NCBI RefSeq assembly: GCF_036588685.1
Contig: NC_086379.1
Coordinates: forward strand, 20,569,862 to 20,633,861
DNA length: 64,000 nucleotides
Source: Mytilus trossulus
Lineage: Eukaryota; Mollusca; Bivalvia; Mytilida; Mytilidae
Reading direction: 5' to 3'
A model generated the notes under the pieces. It worked only from the letters and a program-made list of their open reading frames with translations, was not told the origin of the DNA and did not search any database. Positions 46,595-58,400 of the stretch are shown piece by piece. A program made the translations under genes and the position numbers. Every line of letters begins with the position of its first letter. Within the stretch, counting starts at the first letter, position 1.

Positions 46595-46633
46595 ATGTCC
46601 TCTGGTGAAGAAAGTGAGTCAGACTTAGATGAT
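46595..46633 (+). CDS. BTB-domain gene 2, first coding exon (13 codons)
   Basis: After an acceptor (T-run then GACAG, ending 46585) comes ATG and the acidic peptide MSSGEESESDLDD, then a consensus donor GTAAGT at 46634. It ends in phase 0 and joins in frame with the open frame at 49738 (IGMIQMSL). The Ser/Glu/Asp cluster could be a casein-kinase-2 target. No equivalent exon was found upstream of gene 1. The call rests on two good splice sites and frame agreement and needs transcript support. Confidence 0.55.
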
Positions 46634-49600
46634 GTAAGTACGGACTTCATTATGTATACTTCTCCTTTTTTTTATATTAGACCTTAATAAATGTTTCAGG
46701 AAAAAATTATAGGGATTATATACCTTAATGTGGTCAGAATGTTTACTTAATACTTATGTCATACATATGTAAATTAATTATTGTACTATTATTTCAACAA
46801 CAACATAAGATACATTAAGGATTGTATTATATTGTTTAAAAAGCAACATAGCTTAGATTTTTTTTTAATCTGTCTCTTGGGCTTTATGTACCTTTTTAAA
46901 AACTGTTTGTATATATATATTGCTATTGTTTACACACTTTCAAAGAACGGCGAAAGATACAGGACGGACATTCAAACTTACGAAAATAAAATAAAAAAAT
47001 TGCGAAATAAGAAAAACACGGACAAACAATAGTACACAAGACACAACTTCGACAACTAAAGACTAAGCAACACAGTACCTACCTAAAACTGGGGCTGGTT
47101 ATTTTTCAAGGAGGATAAGCAGATCATGCACTTTCATGTCGTAACCGTCGTGTTGCTTATGTTTTTACAAAACCGTTAAATAGTATAATCAGGTAGGATA
47201 CATTCGTAGAAATGAAACGTGATAGTATTTATGACATCAGCAACATGTCCAATATCATCATGTTGAACAGATATCACGTAACGGTCAACAAACTCGTGAT
47301 GGCATCTGTAAAAGTTACGAAGGGATGATTTCAACTTCATCATTTGGAAGTCTTGGTTTAATAGCTTCCGTGTGAGCAGCAACCCTCTATCAAACAAGTC
47401 ATTGTAGTAAATACAAGCCCGATCTTATCGAATTATCTAGAAAAAAATCCATATGCAGGCGCTGCTTGAATATTGCTATATAGAAATGTAAATTTCAACC
47501 TTTGGAAACTGATCGCATCTCTTCTGTCGAAAATATGTTTGTTTTAATCGACCGTGATTGACAACTTTTAGATGTAATTCAAGATATGTGACAGACTTCA
47601 CTGTGTCTGTTGTTTTCTTTAGGTCTAGTTAGATGACATAGATGAGTTCAACATCGTTACCGAATTTTGAATTTTCAAGGAGATAACATATTCTAATGCA
47701 ATTAGTTTGTAACGATAATTTTCATTGGACGTTGACAGATATTTTGAGGGGTTAGATTTCACGTTCTTCCAGTCCGTAACTAAAAAAGCCAACATTTTGA
47801 ATTTCTTTTTTTTTTTTGGGGGGGGGGGGGGTAATGTTATTTCTAAAAAAAAAACAAGATAGTCACATTTTAAGCCCCAAAACCTTCTTTTTGTCCATAT
47901 TTAAACCAGTCTGAAGCGTACGAAAAGTAAAACATACGTTTACTTTTCATGTCGCTAGGTAAACTCAATTTGCGACAATGAAATCTACGTTTTACGAAGG
48001 CCAAGTTAAAAATACAATACAGTTATCTCCTAATTCTATAAAGCGGAAAGTGAAGTTAAAGGATATTGCCACCTTCTTTTCTTTCTTCCTCAGAAATTTT
48101 TGTATGCGTTCATACTCATAAGAATAAAGGAACAATTCGACAAGAAGAGGGCCACTGTTAGTTCCCAAAGGAATATCGATTGTTTGTTGAATAACACGTC
48201 CTTCAAACATAACAAATATATTGTCAATAACACAAATCAAACATGTTGATAATGTCTAATGAAAAATTTACATCTGTAACAATGCAATTGTAAGCTGTAT
48301 AATGCATCAAATTTACAGAGCATATATATTCTTCTAATTAGCTCACCAACACCAAGGACTAATGTAAGCTTTACATTTTCCTATTACTAATTATATGTCT
48401 CTTCAAAAATCTACTTTTGAAAATTATTATCTTTATTAAGAAACAACATGGCTATCAAAAAGTAAAATCACAAAAATACTGAAATCAATTCGGAAAGTCC
48501 ATAATCACATGGCAAAATCAAATAACAAAACGCATCAAAAACGAATGGGCAAGAACTTCTATATGCCTTACTTGGTACAGACATTTTCAAATGTAGAAAT
48601 GGTGGATGAAACCTGATTTTATAGCGCTAACCCTCTCCTCTCCTCTAAAGAACATAAGAATAAAATGAAATAGATTTTTTTTTTCATTCAAAACATTATA
48701 AATAGAGAAAATCTGATGCATGCAAAATGTCAAAACAAGTCAGAGAACTCCTTATGGAATGAAAATCAGTCATTCACTTTCCCATTTATTTCAATCTTAA
48801 ATTCTGTACTTTAAGCGTTTATAGCTATTATGAGTAACTACCCTTAAATTATAATTATAACAGACATTTTTGTACACCACATTCAAGGGGGACTTAGTTG
48901 TCCTTTTACCACAGAAAGTCTAATAAAATTAACGGTACCGTTGTGATCCAGACTGGATCATCCACTAAAACATCATATCATCTGAAAAACAGAATACTAT
49001 TACTCAACTTATTTACACTCAAAATGGTTTAATTTTCCAATGTAATACCATGTAGGTTATTGTATTGACCAACCTCTGCATGCTTGTTTGCTAGTCGACC
49101 TGAAATCTTACACATTCTTGTATATTTTGATAGACTCCACAAATTGTCGTAGTGGTGATTCAGAAACAAATTCTTAATTCGTATCAACTTGTTCCATAAA
49201 CAACAAACACTGTATCATTTTGTGCGGAGTTGTCTCATTGGCAATCATACCACATCTTCCTTTTTTTTATATTATCGACACCAATCAAATGACTTTTTGG
49301 CTTTTATCTCAAATGTACCCTGTGACAAGCAACCGGAATAACCATTTATTTAGTTAGGTGAGAATTAACCTTATCACATGAAAACATGTTTACACTTGAT
49401 AGTACTGGTCCTAGAAACAATCATAATCCAAAGTATTTGACACTGTACATGTTGTATACATTGCAAAATGTCATGTTTATTCTCTTTGTATGACATTTTG
49501 TCATATTTATATATTGATGGCTAAGCATGCCAATATCTATTTCTGTGTTTTGATCAATTATTTCATTATTTGTTTACTATTTTTTTGGAAACATAATTGT

Positions 49601-49737
49601 AAAAGCAACTTTGATATTGTCTGTAAATCAACTATTTATTGCAAGTGTATGCTATTCTTACGTTATGATTTATCTTAAAAACTGTTATTCATAGAATATA
49701 TTCCTAAAAGAAACAGATAAAATATTTTTTTCTTCAG
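46634..49737 (+). other. Intron 1 of BTB gene 2
   Basis: A 3.1-kb GT-AG intron ending TTTTTTTCTTCAG. It carries a minus-strand retroelement relic (46945-48240), a G-run at 47818-47832, a repeat D copy (about 48540-48650) and a repeat B fragment (49205-49265). Confidence 0.55.
46945..48240 (-). pseudogene. Retroelement relic: reverse transcriptase and 3' tail
   Basis: Read on the minus strand, 48240-47992 gives DNIFVMFEGRVIQQT and IPLGTNSGPLL, then FNFTFRFIELGD, where the catalytic YIDD has decayed. At about 47600 TTDTVKSVTYLELHLKV is readable. 47397-47176 gives DRGLLLTRKLLNQDFQMMKL and FYRCHHEFVDRYV. The non-coding tail follows down to GGCGAAAGATACAGGACGGA near 46950. The copy belongs to the same family as 19794-20480 and 58600-58935 and is inactive. 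It sits inside the host intron in antisense orientation. Confidence 0.75.
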
Positions 49738-50050
49738 ATAGGAATGATACAAATGAGTTTACCTATGGAGACTTCCTACAAACAGATAGATCAGAATTTT
49801 ATCAATGAGGCAATTGAAAAAAGGCGGTTGTCGGTTTATGCAGAGCATGATTTAGTGATAAAAATAGAAAATACAAAACTGCACGTAAACAAGGATCAGC
49901 TAATTGCTGAATCGCCAGTGTTTGAAAAAATGTTAGCAAAACAATCCAAAGAAAAAGATCAACAGGAAATAGTATTGGATGGAAAAAACCCTAATGATTT
50001 TGTGGACTTCCTAAGGTGTACACTACCTGGAACTGATGATCAAGTGACAG
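49738..50050 (+). CDS. BTB-domain gene 2, BTB exon
   Basis: The acceptor ends at 49737. The exon is open from its first base, consistent with the upstream coding exon; ATG 49744 or 49753 are alternative starts if it is not used. HDLVIKIENTKLHVNKDQL, SPVFEKML and PNDFVDFLRCTLPG give the BTB fold. In the spliced model the domain starts near residue 51 of 295. The donor is GTAAATC after ACAG, phase 1, exactly as in gene 1. Identity with gene 1 by eye is high across the BTB core and low in the leader. Confidence 0.85.
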
Positions 50051-52345
50051 GTAAATCTCTCTTTAAAAAAGCAATTGTAAACGGTCTTTCCTCCTTTGAA
50101 ACATGATTGATTGCTATGTGTGTGTGAGTGTTTGTTTGTTTGTTTGTTTATTTAATGTGTAAATGGTCTATATTATTGTTTTACCAGAGAAGTTTCATTT
50201 TTAATTTGGAACGTTTTTAGAAGAGACAACACGTGACGCGGGTTTATGATAACGAAAAGCATTTTTTTTTTGGGTGGGGATGTTGAACAGACAACATGTA
50301 TAGAGACGGAATGCACACAATGTAATTTCTTTTCTCATTGTAGGAAATTGAGATTTTGATCACAGTTCACGGGCAGTGTATGCTTTGGATTTAATTGATC
50401 ACGTGTAACTTTAAAACATGTTTAATGATTGTTTTCTTATAATGTACATTTTTCGATTGGACTTGTAGTTTCAGAGTATATTTGATAGCAAGCATATGGA
50501 ATTATTTTCAGAAGAGATGTAAGAACATTATTTAAAACCAATTGTTCAAAGAACAATTGAGGGTCTTTCAACCACTGACAATATATTTTGATATGAAAAC
50601 ATTGACATTCAGTTTAAATATCAATTCCTCTGGCTTTATGATGTATAAATATGAATTCAGAGCAAAGGTCAAAATCTAGAACCTCGAATTTGTTTATGAC
50701 CTTAACCTCAATTTCAAGGTCATACACCAGGGACGTCAAATCAAAAAGACCCAAGGTCTGTTATATGTATGGATAATGAGTTATATCACTTTTTATTCTA
50801 AATGTAAAAGGGGAGAAAACAACCATTTACTGTCAACAATCAATAAATGTTTACATACACAAATAAAAGAACAACATAAATAATACACCAACAGTATACT
50901 TTGTGGTTTTAATTATAAATTTCACACTTTTGAAAAAATATAACAGCTTATACATGTTGTATTAAAATTTAATGTGTTTTTTTTATTTGTTTTAAATTTC
51001 ACTGGATAAAATATCTTCCACTAATTTCACGTTTTAAACCATTAAAAGACACTTGATTTATATAATAATGTATTTGATAAAGGGACAATACCATAATCTG
51101 ATGATGAAAGTGGTCTATATTTAGACAAAAAACGCTGGTAGATGTCTTTAAGACAAAAGTTGGTTATTTTGATGGTTATTTCGAAATAAACGTGTTTTTT
51201 GTTAATGCAAATACATTTGTACATCTATTCCTATCCAACCAAATGTCAACTGTTCTGCATATCGCACTCGTATTGATCCTGTGCGCTGGTCATTGTCATG
51301 ATGTGCATCTGTTATGACTATTTAAATAAAAACTAGATTTATATAATTATGCTTTTTATTAAGGGACAATACAATTGTCTGCCGATGAATGTTGAGTTTT
51401 GTACGATTGTTTACTGTTTGTAGGCACAATCAGATTTGATATGTATTTTGCAACGAGTTTGTGTTTTGATTTATACACTAATAATGACTCGTGGTAAAGT
51501 GTTTGTTTTATTTAAATTGAATTATGATTAGTGAACAGCGGTACTCTTAATAAGCTTGGTTGGTTATTTGATGTTTATTTCGAAATAAACGTGTTTTTTG
51601 TTAATAAAAGTCCCTCCTTCTACTACCCAAACTAAATTTAAACTGTTTTTCTGTGCGCTGGTCATGGTCATGGTGAGATTCTATAAGTTTCTTCCAATTA
51701 AACTAAAATTTGGCAATGATCGGTGGTAGCATGTCTGGGAATTTTATTGAATGCGAATATGCATTGTGAATTCAGGATAAGGACATTTGTCCTATTTATC
51801 AGGATTTTTCCCAGAAAATCAAATGTTATATAGATATAGGAAGATGTGGTGTTAGTGCCAATGAGACAACTCTCCATCCAAATAACAATTTAAAAAAAGT
51901 CAACTATTGTTCATTTAACAGGTGTTGACATACCAGATCAAACGGTGTAATAGAAAAAATCTCATGATATAAGATTTTGAGTGTGAGTTGGTCTGGTTCA
52001 GTTGAATGATAAACATTTACTGATAAACAGAAAAGTACTTCGTGACGTTTTCCTGCAAGTGCTAATAAAAAAGAGTTTTAGTGAGTTGAAACTAATGAAA
52101 AATTATGTGAAGATCGACATAGATGATTTCGCATTTTGCAGTTCTGAATAAACTCATCATAGATACCAGGACTAAATTTTATATTTACGCCAGACGCGCG
52201 TTTCGTCTACAAAAGACTCATCAGTGACGCTCGAATCAAAAAAAATTAAAAAGGCCAAATAAAGTACGAAGTTGAAGAATGTTTTCTTCCTATTTTAAAC
52301 TAAATTCACCAAATACATTTGTGATAACTTAACTTATATTTACAG
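50051..52345 (+). other. Intron 2 of BTB gene 2
   Basis: A 2.3-kb GT-AG intron, phase 1. It contains a duplicated segment (about 51055-51310 and 51330-51680, sharing TTTCGAAATAAACGTGTTTT and GTGCGCTGGTCAT), a repeat B fragment (51833-51900) and a family A copy (52151-52280). Confidence 0.75.
52151..52280 (-). repeat. Dispersed repeat family A, best-preserved copy
   Basis: On the minus strand it reads GAGCGTCACTGATGAGTCTT, TTGTAGACGAAACGCGCG and TCTGGCGTA, then a TTTAGTCCTGGTATCTATG tail. All parts of the hammerhead-like core are intact except a visible stem I. The copy lies just upstream of the last exon of BTB gene 2. Confidence 0.8.
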
Positions 52346-52881
52346 ATAAAACAGTACATTTAGTCACTCCGCTAGCAGATGAATATCAAACAACGAAAAC
52401 GCTACAGAAGGCAGACAAGTTTCTTACAAACAAAAGCAGACAACTTGGTGATAGAATTAGTTCTCAGCAGGTTATTTTAAATATTCTACAGGCCGAATCA
52501 TACAACCTTACAACGTACCTAGACGAATCAATTGCAATCGCGTCGAGGAAACTGTTAAGTCGATTGGTAGATAATCCAAAATTTAAAGAAATTAGTTCTG
52601 AAACGAGGATGAAAATTGCATTCAAAAGATGGAGCGACGTCGATCGAGTTTTTGAATCGTCTGGTAATCTTCATGGTATAACAGAAAGTGCAGACTTCTA
52701 CCAACCTTACCAAATGCCAGTATTTGCACCATCAATGCTTGGAAGTCAACCAAGGCCGTCGGGTTTATATCAAGCAAGGCCTCCAACGGGGTCGTCTGGT
52801 TTTACGCTTGGCGGACAAAGTGGCAACGTGCCAACCCCTGACTTACATTTCACCCTTACACAATTTATTCAACGTAATTAA
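52346..52881 (+). CDS. BTB-domain gene 2, last exon
   Basis: Completes the split Asp codon and reads DKTVHLVTPLADEYQTTKTL, then QQVILNILQAESYNLTTYLD, LVDNPKFKEISSETRMK and AFKRWSDVDRVFESSG. This is the end of the BTB fold plus a BACK-like helical region. A Gly/Ser/Pro-rich linker and the ending LHFTLTQFIQRN parallel the ending of gene 1. The stop is TAA 52879-52881. Exon order, intron phase and tail pattern show that the two genes arose by duplication. The spacing of about 20 kb is now filled by mobile DNA and the Thr-rich exon. Confidence 0.85.
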
Positions 52882-52958
52882 CTTCAATTGCAAAACTAGT
52901 ACTTGTTGTAGTTTTGAAATACCAAGATCGAGTTTTGAGTTCATCTGCAATAGCTGAA

Positions 52959-52964
52959 AATAAA
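52959..52964 (+). promoter_or_regulatory. Candidate polyadenylation signal of BTB gene 2
   Basis: AATAAA lies 77 bp after the stop codon. Confidence 0.45.
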
Positions 52965-54783
52965 ATTAAAAAGTATTTCATGATAGTTGATGGCGTATTC
53001 ATAAAGTAAATTAACAAAAATACAAAGAAAAATTTTAAACGGGGATCACTCAAAAGCCACAATAAAAAGTTGGAACACATAACACGAATGGATAATAACT
53101 GTCTTATTCTGAACTTAGTACAATAATGTTTGTATGTACATGTAGAAAGTGATGGATTGAACCTGGTTTTATAGCTGACCAAATCTCTCACTTGTATGGT
53201 ATTATTATATTTAATAATAACTGTATGCAGATGCAGAGCAGCTATTTTTAGTTCCATATAAAAGATTAACATAGAATTTAAACAACCCGAGTACGCAATG
53301 GAATGTAAAATAATCTATATATAATAATTAATTGGTCGTATTTCATGCATATGGCCATGTGTGTTTTTTATGACTTAAAAGTTTAATGTCCCTATGATAT
53401 CGTTGATCTCTTTTTCGATTTTTCAGATATTCCTATTAGTATATACAACCTACACTCTGTTAACCTCCACCTTATTGTAATCTTTTTCACGAGCAAAAGC
53501 ACTTGTAGTGAAAATAGGGTAACACATGTATGTTCAACACTGTGGGCACTTTGTATTTTTTTGTTACAAGTTAATTATCAAACTTCTTTCATTGATTTCA
53601 GTTTATTTTAGTACTACACAAATTAACTCGTCTCTAAAGTACATGTATACAAAATTGATTGATTCATAAATATGCATATGCAACTAGGAAGGTTCCACGT
53701 TCGACACAATAGGTAACAGCCATTCACCGTAGATTACAATACAACAAGTAAATCGTCATAAAAAAACAGTTTATTATGGAACATTAGCTCACACAGAAAC
53801 TTAAATACACCATCAACTCATAGAAAGACAAATAACAACAATAAAACTTTATGTGCTTATTCAATACTTCAAACGAACATACAGCATTTATAAAGTAAAA
53901 CTCAACACCGTCATTTGGTTATCAGCTCGCCTCGACAGCACAAAAAGCTTATTTTTATTAAAACCAATAAACAAATGTCCAATTTGCTGTCATTGACCGC
54001 TGCCATCACATATAAACGTAATCTACAATAAAAAAAAATGTACTATAAGTTGAAGAAAAAAATCTTTACAGTAATACATACATGTATCTGATCAACTTTT
54101 TTCTACATAACATACTATTTACATTCCTGTCGGATAGGACAATTTTAAACTCTCTTATTATAATTTAGCACTAAAATTCTAGTATAAAGTTATCATGATT
54201 GATATAACTTAAACCGGTAATAACTTACTGATTGTCCAATCAAATTAAACATTAACATGTTTTGATTTAAACACACGTGCTAAAAGTAAACAAATACACG
54301 TGTTACCGAGTAACCTTTATAAATACATGTTCGTCAATTAAAAAGGGCAAAAATGAACCATATATAGCGGACGCAAGTTGCGATGTCAAATTAACTTGAA
54401 CTTCAACAACCGCAAATTCCTTTACCAACCAAGGGCGGCATTGTTCGAAATCCAAAAATCGATTGAGAAAGAAAATCCGTGTTACAAACCAACAGTGAGG
54501 GAAACACATCAAATATAAGAGTAGAACAACGACACAACAGAAACACAACACTTAAATGCAAAACACACATAAACGAACAATAATATAAAAATGGCTATTT
54601 TCATGACTTGGTACATAACATTTTAAGAAAATTGGTGAGTTGAACCTGATTTGTGGCTAGCCAAACCTGCCGCTTTTATGACAATGTTAAATATAACATT
54701 AAAATGACATCATTACATGACAACACTACACTACAAATACACGGGTGAACATACAGAATAGAATAATACACAACTAATATCTA
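52965..54783. other. Intergenic stretch with repeat D copies
   Basis: Repeat D tails lie at about 53080-53200 (TAGAAAGTGATGGATTGAAC) and a longer copy at 54425-54700 (AAATCGATTGAGAAAGAAAA, GAGGGAAACACATCAAATAT, TTGGTACATAACATTTTAAG). No gene is seen. Confidence 0.45.
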
Positions 54784-54835
54784 TCAAAAGGTGCCAGGAT
54801 TATAATTTAATACGACTGGCGCGCGTTTTGACTAT
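54784..54835 (-). repeat. Family A copy, left part, split by a palindrome-rich MITE
   Basis: GGTGCCAGGATTATAATTTA, ACGACTGGCGCGCGTTTTGA. The other part lies at 55263-55400 (TAACGCTCATGAGCGACGCC, AAAAAGTTGTGCGAAATACG). Confidence 0.65.
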
Positions 54836-55262
54836 GTTCCAGACCGTATAAGTATTTGGACCGTACGTGTACGGCCTGGACCGTATGAGTACTTTTTCAA
54901 AATACCCATACGTCGGACCGTACGCGTACGGTCTGATTAATATCATTAAAAAGTTGCTTAAGTTTATAAGTTACAAATGCATGTAACAGATCAACATAAC
55001 TTAACTCTCAAATTAATATGGAAAAGTTCAATTGTAATTGAAATAAAAACTTTATTTTTAAACTGTTAAAAAAAATTAAGATTGTGATAAATGTTCGTTT
55101 AAATTTAAACCATATGATCCAATAACATGTATGGTCAGCTCTTACTGGACCATACGCGTATACTCATACGGTACAACTGTACGCGTATGGTCGGACCGTA
55201 CGAATATACGTATACGGTCCAGACCGTACGCGTACGGTCCAAATACTCATATGGTCTGGAAC
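54836..55262. mobile_element. 427-bp MITE built of GTACGCGTAC palindromes
   Basis: The inverted ends GTTCCAGACCGTATAAGTAT and (complement) GTTCCAGACCATATGAGTAT pair over about 40 bp. Inside each end are clusters of GGACCGTACGCGTACGGTCC-like palindromes around an AT-rich centre. The insertion splits a family A copy. GACTATG on the left and AACTACA on the right may be a decayed target duplication. Small frames across it are artefacts. Confidence 0.75.
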
Positions 55263-56249
55263 AACTACATAACGCTCATGAGCGACGCCCACATAAAAAA
55301 GAACGAAAGCCAAAACAAGTACAATTTTGAAGAGCATCGAGGACAGAAATTTCAAAAAAGTTGTGCGAAATACGGCTGAGGTTATCTGCCTTGGATAAGA
55401 AAATCCTTAAAATTGAGAATAATTTTTCTTTTGCAAACGGTAAATATATAAAAATGACTATATAACAAATATAAATGTTAAAACCGGAGTGGTGACTTAC
55501 TACAGAATAAAAACGAATACGCAAAACCACCTTAATCATCACATTAAGAGGCACAGCCGAACACTGTGTTATATATTAGCCAAAGAGATCGACGAACAAA
55601 GTGACGTCAAACTTGAATATCTAAAAAACGAAACAGTTTAAGATTAGGTTTGTAATACGGATATAGCATGTATAAATAACAGTCAAAATTACATTACTTA
55701 TTAATATAAAATTGTGGTAGTAAATAGATAATATATAAAAACTGTCAAATATGAAGTTGTATTAACTTTTAAAAAACTGATATTCACTGAGGCCTACGGC
55801 CGAAGTGAATATCAGTTTTTCAAAAGTCAATTGCAAATTAAAACACGCGACGTTTTGCGCGGTGAATATGCTGTTTCCGCAGGTGAATATACTTATTTTT
55901 TTAAAATCCTATTCATACTAAAGTTTTATTAATATGGAATAATTAATTGTATTATCTAGCTATGTCGGTATATCTTCTAAATCATCAATCTGTAAACCAA
56001 ATATATATATCTTATGCATTTACTTGACCCAAACGAAAACCATATACATGATCTGGGTAATGATTATTTGTACCGTAACACACGAATCGAGCAGAAAACA
56101 ATAAGATTTACAACTACAAACGATAAAACATTTGACAAAAAAATTGTCAAAACTAAATACATGAATTTTGTATCAATATTGAGGAAAGGATCAAAGTATG
56201 AAGCAGTCCTTCTAGTATCAGTAGTTTGCTAAATTTCAAGTTCACTGGG
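55263..56249. other. Family A tail and unassigned repeat DNA
   Basis: The family A tail runs to about 55400. At 55770-55828 a short palindrome (AAAAACTGATATTCACTGAG and its partner) lies around GGCCTACGGCC. The same word recurs inverted at 56675. No gene is seen. Confidence 0.4.
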
Positions 56250-58276
56250 ATATATGTAACACTCAGAAACGTGTCCTTCCCCCAAAACGTGTCCGATTCC
56301 CCCAAACATGTCTAGTTGAAAACTGCACCAAAGCGTGTCATTTGTATAAACGCCCAAACGTGTTCATTTCTCAACTAACCCCCAAACGTGTCCATATCAA
56401 GCGTTATTTGGTTATTGCTATTTCATTAACGTATACTAATTTTACCATTTCATTAAAAATATACATAAGCACGTTAGAACTTTTTCAAAACGGAAGAATT
56501 AAACTGGGTTAAAGTGGGGGCTTCATTTCGGCTATATCGTATGTAAATTGTAAGCAAACATGTTGAGTTAAACTGTACAGTTAACGGGTCAAAGTGTCCC
56601 TTTCTCTGCACGTTAAAACTTTAATATTATACAATTACTGTCTTTTGATGAGGTAATTGTGTTGTTTTATTGACTTTTGAAAAACTGATATTCACTGAGG
56701 GCAAATACCCCTCCATTACATGATATATCTGTTTAATTACACCGAATAGATTTTAATTTAAACTCTATGTACTAGGAAAAGGAAATATTTATACTACTAT
56801 CATAAAATATACCGCGGGAACTATACATGTACTTATACGCGTTCGCGCTGTCTTTATGTAACGTCATATCCGAAAAAAATGGCGGGAAGATGCTCGCGAG
56901 GGTTAAAAAGGAATATCCAAAATGGCGAATACCATGGTATTTGAGGCATATTCACTGGCAGTGGTGAAAAACAGTCAGATTCGTTTGAAATGAGGAAAAA
57001 ATGTTAGAATATGCGAAAAATACACTGGCTATCAGCCAATAAAAAGCTGGCATTCTTATATAAGGTGTAATTATCTCTCTTGTTATGCATGAAATATTGA
57101 CATCTGGACAATTCGCAACAGTCTAAAGTTATTTATTCAGTAGAACTGAAAAAAACATTCAAACTTGTATGTTTTCTCTAATTTGCATGCAATACTTGCA
57201 ACTGGACAATACGCAACCATCAGTGAAAAATGTATCTTAACAATAGAACAATAAAAACATTAAAAACATGTATGTTCAAATGTAAAAAAAATTAAAAACA
57301 GGTAGCCTATGTTCTCTCTAAATAGAACTGCAAAAACATTAAAAATTGTATGTTCTCTCTAAATATGCATGACATACTTGCAACTGGACAACGCGATCAT
57401 CAGTTTGAAGTTCAGTTTAAAGTTAATTTGTACAGTACAACTGTAAAAACATTGAAACTTTCAAAACTAGTGTGCGCTCTAAATATGCATAAAGTACTTG
57501 CAACTGGACAATACGTAATCAACAGTCTAAAGTTTATTTATACACTACAAAATAAAGTTGCAATTAAAACCGGCATTGATCACATAACAGTCATATTCAT
57601 AAAAAAAGAATCTATAAAATTTGTGCATGAAATATTTGGCAGAGGACGTTATGTTTCTTATCTGGTGTGTCTTTATTTGTGGAAACCTATTAAAAAACCG
57701 ATAACCAGTTTATGATTTAATGAGCTTTAGAAATACACACAAACTATTGACAAAAGTGAAAGAAACTGCTTTTAAAAGCCCGCCATGCAATATTCGGATA
57801 AATATAAAAGGCATCATCGGAGTTCATGTAAGTACAAAATACTTAACAAAGTTAACGATTAGTTCAACTACATGTGTATGTTCGCTCTAAATGAATATGA
57901 AATACTTGCAACTGGACAATACGCAACTGCAATCAACTTTACTTAATAATAACAGATTAATTTTGCAATTATTATAATCAATAAAAACCTACATCGAACT
58001 AACTTAATCTGATAAATGACAACTTCATCACGTGTGTCTCACATCATAGAATTGGCGTTAACGTTATCAGCGATTTTCAGTTAATAAGGAGATACATGTA
58101 TTCGCGCTTAAATACGTGTGACGTTTTGACGTTAGATATTGGACACGTTTGGGGGTTATGAAATTGGACACGTTTGGGGAATATTGTGCATTTCGGACAC
58201 GTTTAGGGAGAAAAGACACGTTTGGGAGAATCGGACAGTTTGGGGGGAAGGACACGTTTGGGAGTGTTTCATATAT
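56250..58276. mobile_element. 2-kb element with repeated CCCAAACGTGTCC ends
   Basis: The left end (ATATATGTAACACTCAGAAA, then four or five CCCAAACGTGTCC words to 56393) and the right end (58130-58276, complementary words ending GGAGTGTTTCATATAT) are inverted. ATATATG flanks both sides (56250-56256 and 58271-58277) and may be the target duplication. The interior carries a degenerate array with the word ACTTGCAACTGGACAATACG. No transposase is seen. Confidence 0.65.
57075..57930 (+). repeat. Degenerate array encoding an LNMHEILATGQYA-like motif
   Basis: The word ATGCATGAAATACTTGCAAC followed by TGGACAATACGCAAC recurs near 57085, 57185, 57365, 57485 and 57893 at uneven spacing of 100-400 bp. When translated, most copies give MHxxLATGQY. 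The longest open frame is 57350-57715 (121 codons), holding two copies. It may be a decayed coding array. Confidence 0.5.
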
Positions 58277-58377
58277 GAGATGGATTGACTTAAATATGTT
58301 ATTCATTATTCAATAATAGGACCTCATCAATATATAAAGTAAAACTAAAGAATTTCCCAAGGTGCTTTTTGCTTTCT

Positions 58378-58400
58378 AGTATCTATGATGAGTTTATTTC
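58378..58400 (+). repeat. Family A tail fragment
   Basis: CTAGTATCTATGATGAGTTT is the 3' tail of repeat family A without its core. Confidence 0.45.

Noticed and set aside
55127-55379. Overlapping small frames rich in Tyr/Arg/Val
   Set aside because: They read through the GTACGCGTAC palindromes of a MITE and the family A tail.
55770-56698. Inverted AAAAACTGATATTCACTGAG words as ends of one element
   Set aside because: The right word lies inside the 56250-58276 element while the left lies outside it, so they cannot bound a single nested insertion; they are probably a common motif.
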